64,000 nt of DNA. Origin: Liopterus haemorrhoidalis. Taxonomy: Eukaryota; Arthropoda; Insecta; Coleoptera; Dytiscidae. The stretch spans positions 66,895,869-66,959,868 of the forward strand of contig OZ020612.1 in assembly GCA_963971575.1 (NCBI GenBank), written 5' to 3'. A program made the translations under genes and the position numbers. Below, piece by piece: positions 45,100 to 56,856 of this stretch. How positions within the stretch are numbered: position 1 is the first letter of the stretch; each line of letters starts with the position of its first letter. A model generated the notes under the pieces. The model was not told the DNA's origin. It worked only from the letters and a program-made list of their open reading frames with translations, and did not search any database.

Positions 45100-45374
45100 T
45101 CATAAACTAACAAAATCTTTTTGGATTTTTGATTTCAGATGATCCAGTGACGAGTTAAGCTGGTCACCGCAAAATCTAATTTTTTTCCCGGAGTCTGAGA
45201 AGATTTGCCACAGCTGGCTCATTTCGCCATATTTTGCCTTCAAAATTTGTTACTTCTTCAAAACATACTTTATATATGTACTTAGTTTGAAAATGAATAA
45301 ATTTAACCATAGATTTGAAAAAAATTCACAAAAATATGCTTAAAATGTGGTTATCAGAGCCCCCCTTTAAAGAT
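45100..45374. repeat. Relative of the TTAA foldback arm
   Basis: CAGATGATCCAGTGACGAG and CACCGCAAAATC match the inner arm of 18436-19183, and the stretch ends in GTGGTTATCAGAGCCCCCCT. With 43893-45010 this may be one larger, asymmetric member of that family. Confidence 0.5.
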
Positions 45375-45605
45375 TATTTCTTGTTTAGTTAGTTTCTTAA
45401 TTTCATGCGCCTCCAATAAATTTAATTTGGGACGTTTTTGTAGTACGTGGATGACATCTGGTTGTAAATCTGAAATGTGATTTTCGGTATTCAAATGATC
45501 AGCTAATATGGAATCAGTTATTTGCTTCTTCCAAGCGGTTAGGTGTTCATCAATTCGGGTAGAAAAGGATCTTCTTGTTTGGAACCTAACGTATCACCAG
45601 TTAAC
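45375..45605 (-). pseudogene. Penelope-like element, GIY-YIG endonuclease fragment
   Basis: Minus frame from 45605: YVRFQTRRSFSTRIDEHLTA, WKKQITDSILADHLNTENHI, DVIHVLQKRPKLNLLEAHEI. YVGxTxRSFxTRxxEH, a later AxHLxxxNH and a final LxLLExxEI are the pattern of the C-terminal GIY-YIG domain of Penelope-like retroelements. A stop (TGA) directly precedes it; the reverse transcriptase is absent. Confidence 0.75.
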
Positions 45606-45609
45606 GTGT

Positions 45610-46040
45610 GAACTACACTTATGTCCATTAGATTTGCTTTATTGTATTATTGTTTAGTTAATTTTTTATTTTACAATCAAATTCGTCTAGTTTAATAGTT
45701 TCCACGTATTATTTAACTTGTTGTTTGGGCAACTCGTCAGTTTCATCATAGACAATCATCTTGATTATAATAAGTATCACTTATTCATTAATTCTTGCAT
45801 TATGGGCGTTCATTGTTTTGTAAGAATTGTATTAACATTTCATTCATTTATTCATGTGTTTCTAGTGAGTTCACATTCACTTTTTAAGGTGTAATTTAAA
45901 AAAAATGGCGGGAAATTATCAATGTCAAATCAAGAAAAAAATACCGGTTTCTTTGTTATTAGTTACATAAATATTCAGACAAAATAAAAATCCCAACCGT
46001 TGCACAATTCATGACACTTAAAATTTTAAATATCAATAGT
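45610..46040. other. No recognisable gene
   Basis: AT-rich spacer; may be decayed Penelope sequence. Confidence 0.3.
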
Positions 46041-46046
46041 TTAAAG

Positions 46047-46317
46047 CAGAGGACGGCAAATTACAATTATAATTAATATTATTAAATATAAGATACTATT
46101 CTAAAGATACTTCAGAAGTTGGAAAAATACCGCGAGAGGCATTGTATTGGGGCTAGTAAATATTAAATAAATCATGGTTCGGACAAAAGTTAGCTTCTGC
46201 GTCGACTAAAAAAATGTGCTATTTATTCGTGAATAGAATTGTGCATCTACATGATTCGGTCAAAATATTTCGCGGACCGGCAGGAATCTTCTGCGGGCCT
46301 CGGGTTGAAGAACTCTG
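46047..46317. mobile_element. hAT-type MITE, CAGAG ends (271 bp)
   Basis: Left CAGAGGACGGCAAATTAC, right CGGGTTGAAGAACTCTG. Flanks GTTTAAAG (46039-46046) and ATCTAAAG (46318-46325) agree at 6 of 8. Right part has GCGGGCCTCGGG typical of hAT subterminal DNA. Confidence 0.6.
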
Positions 46318-46339
46318 ATCTAAAGAACAATTTCTATCA

Positions 46340-47413
46340 TACCCTTTTCACACTAGAACTTTAAGACGAGTGTACTTAAAGTTCACCGATGTTTAACATC
46401 GGTATGCTTTCACACTTGATGTTTAAATCTCTGGTGCTGTCATCAGCTACAGTAATTTTGTCTTTAAGTTACCGTCATGAAATTACCAGTTTTGAACTGT
46501 CTGCGCAGACGCACATTTAGAATTATTATAAACAAATATGGATATTTCATTTCATTCTACAATAAAGACACTACAATAAAGAATATTACACCTGTATTAA
46601 CATGTAAGTCGATACATTTTATCTCAATTATTGTAGCTCTGTATTTTATTAAACACATTATTAAAATAAATAATTTTATTATAACAATAAGTATAAACTT
46701 CTTATAACGTCGATATAATACAGTATCCTTGTTTATGATAATATAAAATGTTGACAGCACAAATTCAAGGAGTATTTTTTTATAATAGAAATTAAGTTGG
46801 CAATGCGGACGATGTTTAAGACGCAGATCTCTGTCTTAAACATCGCTTGTATTTAGACGAGGCCATACGGTTTCACATTAGCGTTTAAAGATACATTCAC
46901 TTTAACATCCGATCTTATACCCTTTTCACACTAGATCTTTAAGACGATTGAACTTAAACTTCATCGATGTTTAATATCGGTTTGCTTTCACACTTGATGT
47001 TTAATTTGAAGAAGAAATCTCCATGTAAAGCTAGTATGTATTGCCAACATAATTTCATATCGTTTGAATTTATTCTGTCATTATTTTGTATATCGAGGTT
47101 AGGAGAAGTTTATTTTTTATATTTATTTAAATAATAACGCAAATAATCTTCTCATAACCTCGATATATAAAATGATAACAGCTGAACATAGATAAAAGAA
47201 GAGAAGCAGAAATTCAAGGAGTATTTTTTTATAATGGGAATTAAGTTGGCAAAGCGGGCGAAGTTTAAGACGCAGATCTCTGTCTTAAACATCGGTCGTG
47301 TTTAGACGAGGCCGTACGGTTTCACATTAGCGTTTAAAGATCCATTCACTTAAACATCCGATCTTAAAGATCTAGTGTGAAAAGGGTATTAAAGTTCTAG
47401 TGTGAAAAGGGTA
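46340..47413. mobile_element. Harbinger-type MITE, TACCCTTTTCACACTAG ends, outer copy
   Basis: Left TACCCTTTTCACACTAGAAC, right GTTCTAGTGTGAAAAGGGTA; 3-bp duplication TCA (46337-46339, 47414-47416). Its right arm is interrupted by a second copy of itself at 46918-47388. Without that it is about 600 bp. Interior palindromic words: GTCTTAAACATCG and CGATGTTTAA. Confidence 0.85.
46918..47388. mobile_element. Harbinger-type MITE, same family, nested inner copy (471 bp)
   Basis: Ends TACCCTTTTCACACTAGATC and the mirror GATCTAGTGTGAAAAGGGTA; 3-bp duplication TTA (46915-46917, 47389-47391). Excising it rejoins GATCTTA to AAGTTCTAG of the outer copy. Confidence 0.88.
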
Positions 47414-47416
47414 TCA

Positions 47417-48830
47417 ATAAGCGGTTTTCTACCTGCCATCGGGCCTGCAATTATCGTTTCCGAGGGATAGGGAAATATAATTTTCCCGAGGTCCAGGCTC
47501 GGAATTATTTTTTACTGGAACCCAGGCCTGCTCTCGACGCCCCTGGTTGGACACCCCTAGTTTGTAGCCTCAACAATGTTAGTGTTTCCATTACTGCAAC
47601 TCTGTCGTCCGATAAGAAGTATGTGTATAAGATACCGTATCATCATGTAAGTTTACTCAGAACTATTGAAACATAAATATTTATTAACTATTTCCATGAA
47701 ACAATTTTTTTAGATTTCTTTACGTCATTTAATATGTCCTAATTTTTGTTAATTTTTTAAATGTACAAAGAAATGTGATTGTGAAAATCATTACAAACAG
47801 GTTGCAGTAAAAATTTTAATTAACTGCAAGATATTGCAACATATTTTATTATGACACAAACAACCGTATATTTGTTTAAAACATTAATTACTTAAACACT
47901 TTAAATATATATATGTATGTTTTGAACATATTCCTTAAAAAGACTAATTTTAGCTTTAACAAGTAATTAAAAAATATGTTATATATTTTTTTTTATATTG
48001 TTCTTCTTGCAGTGGTGGTTCGCGGAAATCTCTAATGGAGGTGCTGCAACCATATGTAGAATTGAGATTTACTTTTGGGAAAGAAAATCATTATTAAGAT
48101 GAACATTTTTAACTACATACACGTATGCAAATAAAATCATATAAAATATAGACGTATTACATTTTATGATTTAATATGTGTTCCAGTGTAAGTCAAATTT
48201 TCCCTGAAAATAGCTCAAGAACCTGTTTGTTGTTAAAACTTTCAGTTGACAATCTTTTACTTAAGTTTGTTTGTATGTTATCTATCAATAAAAATCAGCA
48301 GTGGCCACCACAGAACCGGCCGCCATCACAAAGTACTTGTATAAAATACATTCTAGCAGCAGAGTAGAAATAACTTGGCCTAATATTTTCTTACAGATAT
48401 TATTTATCATGACCATGGAAACGTTACATAAAACTATGAAAAAATACTTTTCTATGAAAAATTTTTCGTTTTATTAAAAAATATCTCAAATAAAAGTTGT
48501 TAGTTATTACTTTTATAGCAATTTTTGTTAAATAATTTTTTTCGAAATATATTTCTGTTGTGAAATATTCGCAAAAATCTTAAAATCGACACGAGTAAAC
48601 TCCCATTTTTAGTCAACCGATTTTTACCAAAAGTTGATCAACTCGTGCCATTGATGTCAAAAGCTTAAATATGAAGTTTCATAAAAACACTTTTAGCAGA
48701 ATTTGCTCTGCACGTGTACACAGACAGACAGACAGACGGACGGACAGAGACAAACAGACATCATGCTAAAAATAGTCGAAACGTTATGTATGGACCTCAA
48801 TGCGTGGAGATCCATCGAAATCTCGAAACG
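47417..48830. other. No gene; a solo hAT end and GACA tract
   Basis: 47540-47562 (TTGGACACCCCTAG) is a reversed CTAGGGGTGTCCAA hAT-like end. 48715-48760 has (GACA)n with GACGGACGGACAG, different from the modular family in its flanks. The rest is AT-rich. Confidence 0.35.
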
Positions 48831-48962
48831 TCAAAATTGGTTTGATCACAATACCTCCCTTATATATGTTGGCGGTCGGTAAAAATGCAAAAATATCTCT
48901 AGTCAAGTGCCTACTTGGTAAGTTTTTAACTGCAAACATGTGCAGTTCCGAGAGGAGATATA

Positions 48963-49474
48963 CAGTGGGTGGCCAAATTATTAGGAACAGTGCAGATTTG
49001 TTGTAATTTTCAAATGAATTTAATGAGGAAATAAGTGGCTTTGGGTCTCGTATTTATTTTTATTCATTAGAGTGCTTTATTTAGAATATAGAACGACATA
49101 ATTGCTTATTCATAATCATTTATTTTTGTATAAAAAGTGTTAATTTAACAAATTAAGTAAAATCTTAATATTTTGTAATGCCACCCTTTGCTGCGATTGC
49201 GGCTTCCAGGCGTTTGGGCATGCTTTCTATGCAGACTTTTGCGTTGTGTCGGAGATTGGGGTTGTGATGCCACTCTCTGATAAGGGTTTCTATAAATTGC
49301 CGCTTGGTGGTGATGATATCTTTGGCGATCTCCCGCTTTTTAAAATAATAATGATACCAGCAACAAGAATATAGAAGAAAAATGATTTAAAAACCATTTA
49401 TTTCTCACAAAATGCATTTAAGCTTGTAAATTACAGGGGGGTTGTGCTGTCCCTAATAATTTGGCCACCTACTG
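48963..49474 (-). mobile_element. Tc1 element, internally deleted (512 bp)
   Basis: Inverted ends CAGT(G/A)GGTGGCCAAATTATTA; TA flanks (48961-48962, 49475-49476). Holds only the last part of a transposase. Confidence 0.88.
49163..49342 (-). pseudogene. Tc1 transposase C-terminal fragment
   Basis: Minus strand: REIAKDIITTKRQFIETLIR, EWHHNPNLRHNAKVCIESMP, KRLEAAIAAKGGITKY then stop. The SMPxRxxAxIxAKGGxTKY ending is diagnostic of Tc1 transposases. The catalytic core is deleted. Confidence 0.85.
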
Positions 49475-50069
49475 TACTTCCACTGCACCCTCACTCAATG
49501 GCAAGCACCGCGATACAATAAGCAATTGGTGCTGTCAATGCCCGCAGCACATCTAGTTACTGTATGTCATAACTTGTACTCGAACATTTGGTTTACGCAC
49601 GACGCACAACAGTACTGACGGTTTTGAATTCAAAATTAAGAGGGAGAAAGAATGAAAAAAATTATAAAGGTATGTTTAAATTCGTTTAATATTGGAAAGT
49701 GCAACAGCTCTTATGTCCCAGCTGCCACTGTCTGTTTGACAGTGGCGTATTCAGAGCTAATGGTGGGGGGGGCACTAATGATGCTTATCTGTAAGACGGC
49801 GATGGGACCATAAATAATATGCACGCCACAACATTATTAATTGTGACGCATCAATGAAAAATAACAAGAAATTCTTTTTGCTTACTTAGGATAAAAATGT
49901 AGTTAAAAAGGTAAAATATATTCTCATCTCCCTTTTCTGCTTATCAAAAATTTTCAACGAGCCCTTCAGAATTATTTGTACTTCTGGTCTTGCTTGTTAT
50001 ACTTTTGTATGATTGAGTTTGAGTTTCAAAAAATAAATAAAATGATTGTTTCATTCTTACTGATAAAAA

Positions 50070-50516
50070 CATTGTGATTGTTAATCCACGTATTAAGAGC
50101 CTGCATTTGATAACGCTCAAAATTTTACATATATATTTTTGTTCGATAAATACATATTTGTTTATATTTTTTGGGCGATATGTTTTTTGAAATCTAAAGC
50201 CCAGTTGCATAAAGCGTAACCACGTCGTCAGTTGATAACATTGTCAAAAATTTGACAATGTCACGATGAAAAACAATTAATTGTGTATTTATCAATGCTT
50301 TCTCAGCAACGCTTGACAACTTGTTGTATAGTTATAACTACATTGTCAGACTTTATGCAACTGGGGAGTATTTTTTGTACATGTGGGTCAAAGATTTGTA
50401 ATACGCATCTAATATTTCACTTCTTTAGATCCAGACGTTTGGCCACAATTTTTACCGAACAAACTCATGGCAGACGGTTAAGGATTTCTTAATCATACCT
50501 ACGAAAACCCAAAACC
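50070..50516. repeat. GACA-tract modular repeat, 3' half, diverged
   Basis: GTTAATCCACGTATTAAGAG, CATTTGATAACGCTC, ACATATTTGTTTATATTTTT and GTGGGTCAAAGATTTGTA follow the family order. The GACA tract is reduced and the 3' end reads CATACCTACGAAAACCC. Interrupted at 50203-50366. Confidence 0.65.
50203..50366. mobile_element. Small MITE, CCCAGTTGCATAAAG ends (164 bp)
   Basis: CCCAGTTGCATAAAG and CTTTATGCAACTGGG are perfect inverted ends. An internal TTGTCAAA..TTTGACAA palindrome lies at about 50250. It sits in the middle of a modular-repeat fragment. Target duplication unclear. Confidence 0.7.
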
Positions 50517-50689
50517 GCAGAGAACAGAAATATGCATTTCACAATAATTTCAATACTGATCATAATAAAAAAAATGTACAATACATAAGTGATTATGCGG
50601 TGATTATTTTATATTTAAAACATTTTCATTTCAATGGACTTAACCCCCCCCCGCCCCTTCCTAAACCCGCCACTGCTTCTTGATAATAA

Positions 50690-53600
50690 AACAGTAAAAA
50701 AATCACCAGTTTCCAAAAACCTAAAATTTACTCTTAATTACATTTCGTTCTCAAAATTTAACTAACGAGAATTTGTTTTATTTTTATTTAAGGCATTTTC
50801 AGTTTTAAATTGATTAAATCGTTACGATATAAACAAAATTTGATGTCATTTTAATCGGATGACATTCTAGAAAAATCGATTGTAAGGGTAAGTCTGTCAC
50901 CATTTTACCCCAAAACAAAACCAACCACCATTTTAAAAAAACCAACTAACCTTAAATCTGAAACGGTTTTAAATCTTACGTAACACAGCTCACTAAAAAA
51001 CTATACGATTTCAAAGCACAGCACTTAAACACATATCTTGCACACACACAAACACACTCTACAGAGTTCTCTGAGCAACTGACGAATTTAAAATCGAACA
51101 GCTTGCTGTGTGCTGTGATAAATTATGCGCATGCGTGTATCAACAATGGAGCTAAAATGACTGGGTTGTCTGCGCAACTTGTCAATTACTCACCTGGGTT
51201 AGTTTATTTTAACGGAATATGAGGAAACGGAGGGTTACCTGTGTATATCTGCCTTTATTTATTAGCTTTTAAATAAGAATCAAGTTATACCACAACACAC
51301 GTCTTTTACTTTCCATTTGTAAAATGGGGAAAGTATTATAATGGCGGTAAAATATGGTTAGATTTTGACAGATTACATATTTTGTGATGTAGCGTAATTT
51401 TAACAGACCTATTCCAAGCAAAATATGTAAACATTTGCGGCGGTGTAATTGCCCTATATTATACACGAATATCTGGATTGTTTTTTAATATTACAGCGGT
51501 GCAAAACTGTTCAGAACAAACACAGAAAAACCTGTTATTACATAACGGAAAATCTCTTAAAATTTTGTGCCAGTTGCTACTAGTTGTAGGCTAAATTATT
51601 GAGAACTGACACGCTCGGATACGCAGTCTGGTGGTCCAATATTGTACTAGGAGCCTGTAGTACTGTTTGAACTTATTACATATGTTCTAGTGTTGATTTT
51701 TTGTTAGAATGTTGATAGGAGTTGTGAAAAACTGTAAAAGTAGAACAAATTGTAGTGTTTTTGGCTGTCATTCAAGACAGGACAAAGATAAGCATCTTAG
51801 TTTTTTCTTTTCTTAAGAAAAATGGAGAGAAAGTTAATATTAAGCCCAGATTGGAAAAGACTTGGTTATGGACAGGAGGAAGGCATGGGAATATATTTTA
51901 AGTTAAAAAGTAACTGATACTGTGCGAGTTTGTTCATTACATTTGTTGAAATATTTACTCGCATTTTCATAAAATAAAAATGTACTGTGCTTAAATTAAC
52001 CTGTTCGCTATTAGCATATTGACAGCTGAATACTAGACACGACAGCCATATTGCCTTGGACTACAGCGCCGCCAACGGTAATGTCACTTCTCAATACAAT
52101 GCGAATTGCGAACGAAGCACTACAGCCATCTATACACATAAACATTGAACTAAAAATAAACTGTCATTTCAAATTTACGTTTTATAAAATCATTAAAAAT
52201 AGATTGTTTAAGGAAATTAAATAAAATAAATAATTTAGGGCTTTAATTAATAAATTAAAAAAATTTAAATTGTGTTTTACTTTTTTTTGAAAAATTTTAC
52301 ATGAACCTTAAGTGCTTTTCCCACGAGAACATGCGCAGAAACCAGAATCCGTAGTCGTTTCGTTGCCAAGCAACGAACGTACAACTGTCTACAAACCGTA
52401 TTGCCACTGATTTCACTGATTCAACGGAGTGACCATGCTTGTTAAATCGCAGTTCTGACAGGTTAAAACAGTCTGAATTGTGAGGTTGTTGGTTCAATTA
52501 TGGTGATATTATTCAGGCGAGAAAAATATGATTACTCCCATTTTTACAATCATTCACCCTTCATCCAGGTGTAGAAGCTCGCCCCGTGGCATCAGCGATT
52601 AACCTCGTTACAGAAATAGGTCGATGTAAAATTTAAAAAAAAATTTTCGAGATATGATTATTTTAATGATTTTTTTTATGAAAGAATTACAACAAAAATT
52701 ATTATGTAGCAATGTGTAACTAATTTTTTATTTGCTATTAGCTAACCTTTTTTTTCAGTTTTAATTATTACAATTCAAACCACGTAAGGTCATATTATTT
52801 ATTTATTTTTATTTTTAATAACCATTGTGAAACCAATTTTTCACAATTTTTGGTAATAACACATGATAATTAAAAATTTGTTAGTATAGATATTAAGAAA
52901 TTCAAGGTTTTAAAATTATACGTATTAAAAAAGCCAATAATTTAACTGTAGATAAAGTAAAGTATGGTACATATAACTTAAAATCTTTTTAAACAAAAGT
53001 CCAAGCACTGACGAAAACCGCATCAAAAACACTTCAGCCGTTCTCGAGATTTAATGTAACATACAGACAGACAGACAGAAAGACATTTCCTTTTATTTTG
53101 AAGATAGGGCTCATTCAGCAGTTTAACATCCGAGATGCATTTAAGTTACGCCAGTGAACAGGATAGACGCATACTTTTTCCTAGTGTCGTGATTTTTTCC
53201 AAAACGCACCCAATTCATAATTTTTCCATTTACAAAAGAATTGACGTCATAAAGTTGAATGTATCTATTAAGAACCTGAACACCTTCTTTCCAAGGTTGT
53301 GATTCAGCTGACGTGGTATCGTTTTGAATTTCCGTACACAATGATGTCTTGATATTTTTTTATAAACGGACAAATGCAAATTGGAAACTCGGAAACTGGG
53401 CTTTATGACGCACAACTCATGCATGAATGACTAGGTTTTTGGAATATTCTAGAATTATGCCGTATTTGGATAATAATATGAATAAGATGACAGATATGCA
53501 TCAATAATTTTATCGGGTCATACCACTACTTTCGGGCATTTTTATGAGTGTGGTTCTAATGGTAAAAGACATGACTACGGAGTACATTTTTTATAGGTTG

Positions 53601-53690
53601 AAATCTTGAGATGCACTTCGGAATTTTGTTAGTTCTGAAAGTAACCTGGAGTAATTTAAAGAAAAGGTATTTCACTGGCGACGCAACGTC
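50690..53690. other. Three kilobases without a recognisable gene or paired repeat
   Basis: I read both strands and saw no conserved protein. 52040-52090 shares CGTTGGCGGCGCTG (inverted) with 1743-1756 but little beyond. A short GACA tract lies near 53064. ORFs at 53141-53424 overlap one another and match nothing I know. Confidence 0.35.
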
Positions 53691-53699
53691 TCTCACTTA

Positions 53700-54428
53700 T
53701 GATTATTACTTAAAAATTTATGCAAATTTGCACACTTTTCAGGGTTTCGTAGGTATATAGTAAATAATAGTGGTCCATTTGGAAGTTCAAATAATGAAAG
53801 TCTGCCAATAACAAGGACGTCGAGAGGCACGCCGAACTAGGGGAAAAGGTTCTTTACCAGGTCTACAAGATATATAAAACAATAATAGCATGTGAACTAG
53901 CATGTGAATAATAGCCTGTTTATGGGCTTTTTGCCAAAAAATATGTCAAGGAACATTTATCCCCCACCTTATTTCACAGGGGGGGTTGATCTAAAACTAT
54001 GAAAAAAATCGCAATAATATATTGATGGGAACCGGAATAGGTCAACTGGAATTTTTGATCAGATTAGTTTTTCGATAATCATAATTTTTTGTGAACTTGA
54101 AAATAATAATTATTTAAAAAAAAATTATTATGTGGTATAAAAAAAAGGTTTTAAGACGTAGATTAATGAACAGAAATCAGGTTTTTAAAATTTTAACGCG
54201 TTTTTTTTTTTTTTTCCTAAAATATACATAAAAAATTACTGCTCCGCACCCTTTAACTCGAAGGGGTTAAACTAAAAATCTGAAAAAAATCTAAGAAATG
54301 TACATTGATCTGAACCAGAAACGTACGAAAGAAATTTTTCTGTTTTTGACCAAATTAATTATTTTTTTAATTCATGGCTAAATTACTTGTTAAGGACTAA
54401 TAACGTTATGGATTTTTGGTATTTATAG
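53700..54428. repeat. Diverged pieces of the modular repeat family
   Basis: 53720-53765 (GCACACTTTTCAGGGTTTCG, TAGGTATATAG) is the family start. 53980-54330 holds two inverted, diverged stretches like AAACTAAAAATCTGAAAAAA followed by GTACATTGATCTGAACCAG, the reverse of the family's middle block. Broken and rearranged. Confidence 0.5.
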
Positions 54429-54436
54429 CTAAGGTA

Positions 54437-54632
54437 CAGTGGCGGCGCAAGCTCTTAAAATATGGGGGAGGGGCAGGAAATTTTTTAGTAAAATTTGGGG
54501 GGGCAAATACAAGTGATAACCTAAAAAAAAGGTCCTCACTTCTAAAATACATTTTTCTCCAAACAATTCTGGGGGGGGGGCAACTGGGGGCGAGACCAGT
54601 TTGGGGGGCAGACCGCCCCGCTAGCGCCACTG
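54437..54632. mobile_element. hAT MITE, CAGTGGCGGCGCAAGC ends (196 bp)
   Basis: Left CAGTGGCGGCGCAAGC, right GCTAGCGCCACTG; perfect 8-bp duplication CTAAGGTA (54429-54436, 54633-54640). One AAAAAAAGGTCCTCACTTCT module inside, as in MITEs with other termini. Confidence 0.92.
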
Positions 54633-54840
54633 CTAAGGTAGTATATGATTCTTTTGAAATTAAAATATAATCAAAAATCCGAAATAGAATCAAAAAGTTT
54701 AACTTGAGCGTATGAAAAATTTTTTTTTCTACCACACATTTTCTATTTTTTATTTATTTTTTCTCATTTTGTTACATGTGTAATAAATATTTATAAGTTT
54801 ATATATGTATACACATATTGTTAAATATAGGTTGTAAGTT

Positions 54841-55009
54841 TTTTTTTTTTTTTTTTTTATTTTTTTTTTTTAATTTTATGGCCTTTGCTGCTTTGGCAAT
54901 TAGCCAGGACAATTTATATTTGAGAAAATTTCCATGCCTGAACGGGATACGAACCCGAGACCTTCGCAACGAAGAGCAGATGTGTTACCCCTACGCTACG
55001 CCGGTCGGC
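54841..55009 (-). repeat. tRNA-derived SINE, family 1, copy 3, with 13-bp target duplication
   Basis: Minus strand: GCCGACCGGCGTAGCGTAGG, box A TAGCGTAGGGGTAACAC, box B GGTTCGTATCC, TGTTCAGGCATGGAAATTTT, tail with AATTGTCCTGGCTAATTGCC and AAAGGCCATAAAATT, then poly-A. Flanked by TAGGTTGTAAGTT at 54828-54840 and 55010-55022, the mark of target-primed reverse transcription. Confidence 0.88.
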
Positions 55010-55029
55010 TAGGTTGTAAGTTGTGAATG

Positions 55030-55840
55030 TATATTTACTTTTATGTATGGGCACATTTGGGACCATTGGTCTGTAGGTCCTTAATTATAATAAATAAATA
55101 AATAATAAAAAATTTTAACAACTGAGTTCATGTGTGTATGCTCCACCTTTAGCATTCTGTTGACTTCTTACACGTATTAAATAAGTACAAAATCCTGAAA
55201 TGTATAAAAATTCACACTTCACACAATTTTTTTTTACAAAAATTGTGAAGTTTTTATGCATAAAAAAGGCTTCAGCCTGCGGAAATATTTTTTGAATATG
55301 TCGGTGAAACAAGACTATTGTGCGATAATTATGTACAGAGTTCCTAGCATTTATGCTTTATGGAATTTATTTTCATATATATTCTAACGTTTTCGCTTTA
55401 TTATAATATTTAAAAATATATAAAAACCATAAACAATATAAACATAAGTCATCATAACCTTATAGTCGAAGAACCGTGGGTTATACCTACGAAACCCTAA
55501 AAATGAGCTCCTGTTAATAGGGCCGTTCGAACCGGTACGTTAACCACGTGTCTTTCATACCATACCAGAAGTTTAGAAATGGAGAACTTATCTTCTCTGC
55601 CTTTATACGGCACCTACGCGTTGTTTACTTATTAAATTTTTATTTTATTTTCAAAAATAATCTGCAAAACACCATTTTAACGATCTTTGAAACTATTCTC
55701 CCCTTGTTATTTAAATTTGGTAGGCGTCAGTATCACTGATTTTGTGCGTTTCTCGGTTCGAATATATAAATTGAACGAGTTTGCCAGATCTTAAATCATT
55801 GCCTTGGGGGAGCTGTAGTAATGCATGTTTCTTCCCTAGG
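55030..55840. other. No gene; modular-repeat scraps
   Basis: 55175-55240 is a reversed family start (CAGGATTTTGTAC, GTGTGAATTTTTATACATTT), and 55478-55503 (GGTTATACCTACGAAACCCT) is a forward family end. The rest is AT-rich. Confidence 0.4.
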
Positions 55841-55899
55841 GTTCTCGCTCAGGGGTTATAAAAGTCTTCCCAAATTAAATTGCATTATTTATTTTAAAT

Positions 55900-56850
55900 T
55901 TTATGTTTCCTTGTTCAAGAAAAAAACTTCAGTTTATTCTCAAGAAAAATACTACAAAAGATGTTATAAAATTTATCATGCAGTCTAGTGTTTTCCAAAA
56001 TGTAACTTCAAAATTGTGAGTTTAAAAAAATCACAACTCAAAAACGGTTAGAGAAAACAACCTGACGCTAGAATTTTTGGATTCCTCGTAGTTTATTAAG
56101 TCTAGAAAAAATTTGAGGCCTTACTCGTTTTGCGCATTTTAAAATTATGACAAATTTTAATATGGCGTGATTTATAGAAATATTCATCTTCGCATGGATA
56201 TATCTCAAAAACGAAATGCAATAAAGACCTGCGGTTGAAATTTTTGAAATCTTGAGGTCCTAATTTACTTGTAACCATATTTTAAAACAAAAAATATATA
56301 GGGATATAAATATGCAGCTTGAAATTTTAAAATACTGCTACACTGTTTAGTCTAAGAAAAGTTTTGCAAGGGCAGTAATCCAAAATCCTTGAAAATGGCC
56401 AAAAATCGAAAAAATCGTAAGGGGTAGACCTTAAAAAAATCGTGATTTTGAAGTAAAAAATTTTTGTCTCTAATTTTATTGAAAATTGGTACAAATATGC
56501 ATTTTTGGTCACAGATCAAGAAAATTTGGTCCATTTTGAAGTTTGGGCAAAAGTTTTGGAATTATAGGCAAAAAACTGACCTAAATCAGCTCTAATTCAA
56601 AAACTAGGAAAGCATGAATTTTTTAAATATTTTTTTCATAATCCTCACCCCAAAATTAGCCTAAAACTATATTTTGGCTAAAATTGGAGTCAAAAAAATT
56701 TGGACCAAAATTTTCGAAATTTTGGAATAAATTTTTTTTTTATTTTTATTCGAAAATTGGTATACTTATATATTTTTATCCTTAGATCACAAATATATGG
56801 TCAGTTTTGAGTTACGGTCTAAAATTTTAATACTTATACTTATCTATCAT
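55900..56850. repeat. AT-rich repeat related to 43.9-45.4 kb
   Basis: Phrases shared in inverse or direct order: AAAAATCGAAAAAATCGTAA followed by GGGGTAGACC, CTCACCCCAAAATTA, ATCTCAAAAACGAAAT. Non-coding. Confidence 0.45.
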
Positions 56851-56856
56851 CTATAT

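Larger units (their letters stand above)
48880..49739. repeat. Dispersed repeat Q, copy 2
   Basis: Parts 48880-48962 and 49475-49739 align with 11440-11645 and 12698-12850. Split by a Tc1 remnant at 48963 and, at its right edge, by a hAT at 49740. Lacks the AGGCCC-type MITE that copy 1 has. Confidence 0.6.
49740..50675. mobile_element. hAT-type element, CAGTGGCG ends, with nested insertions (936 bp)
   Basis: Left CAGTGGCGTATTCAGAGC, right CCCGCCACTG. Flanks CTGTTTGA (49732-49739) and CTTCTTGA (50676-50683) agree at 6 of 8. G- and C-runs lie inside each end. Contains a modular-repeat fragment (50070-50516), itself split by a small MITE. Confidence 0.65.

Noticed and set aside
48715..48760. 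(GACA)n tract as a copy of the modular repeat
   Set aside because: Its flanks (CACGTGTACACAGACAGAC and AACAGACATCATGCTAAAAA) do not match the family.
1743..52090. CGTTGGCGGCGCTG shared inverted between 1743 and 52075 as a repeat pair
   Set aside because: Only about 14 bases agree and the surroundings do not follow; likely chance or too decayed to judge.
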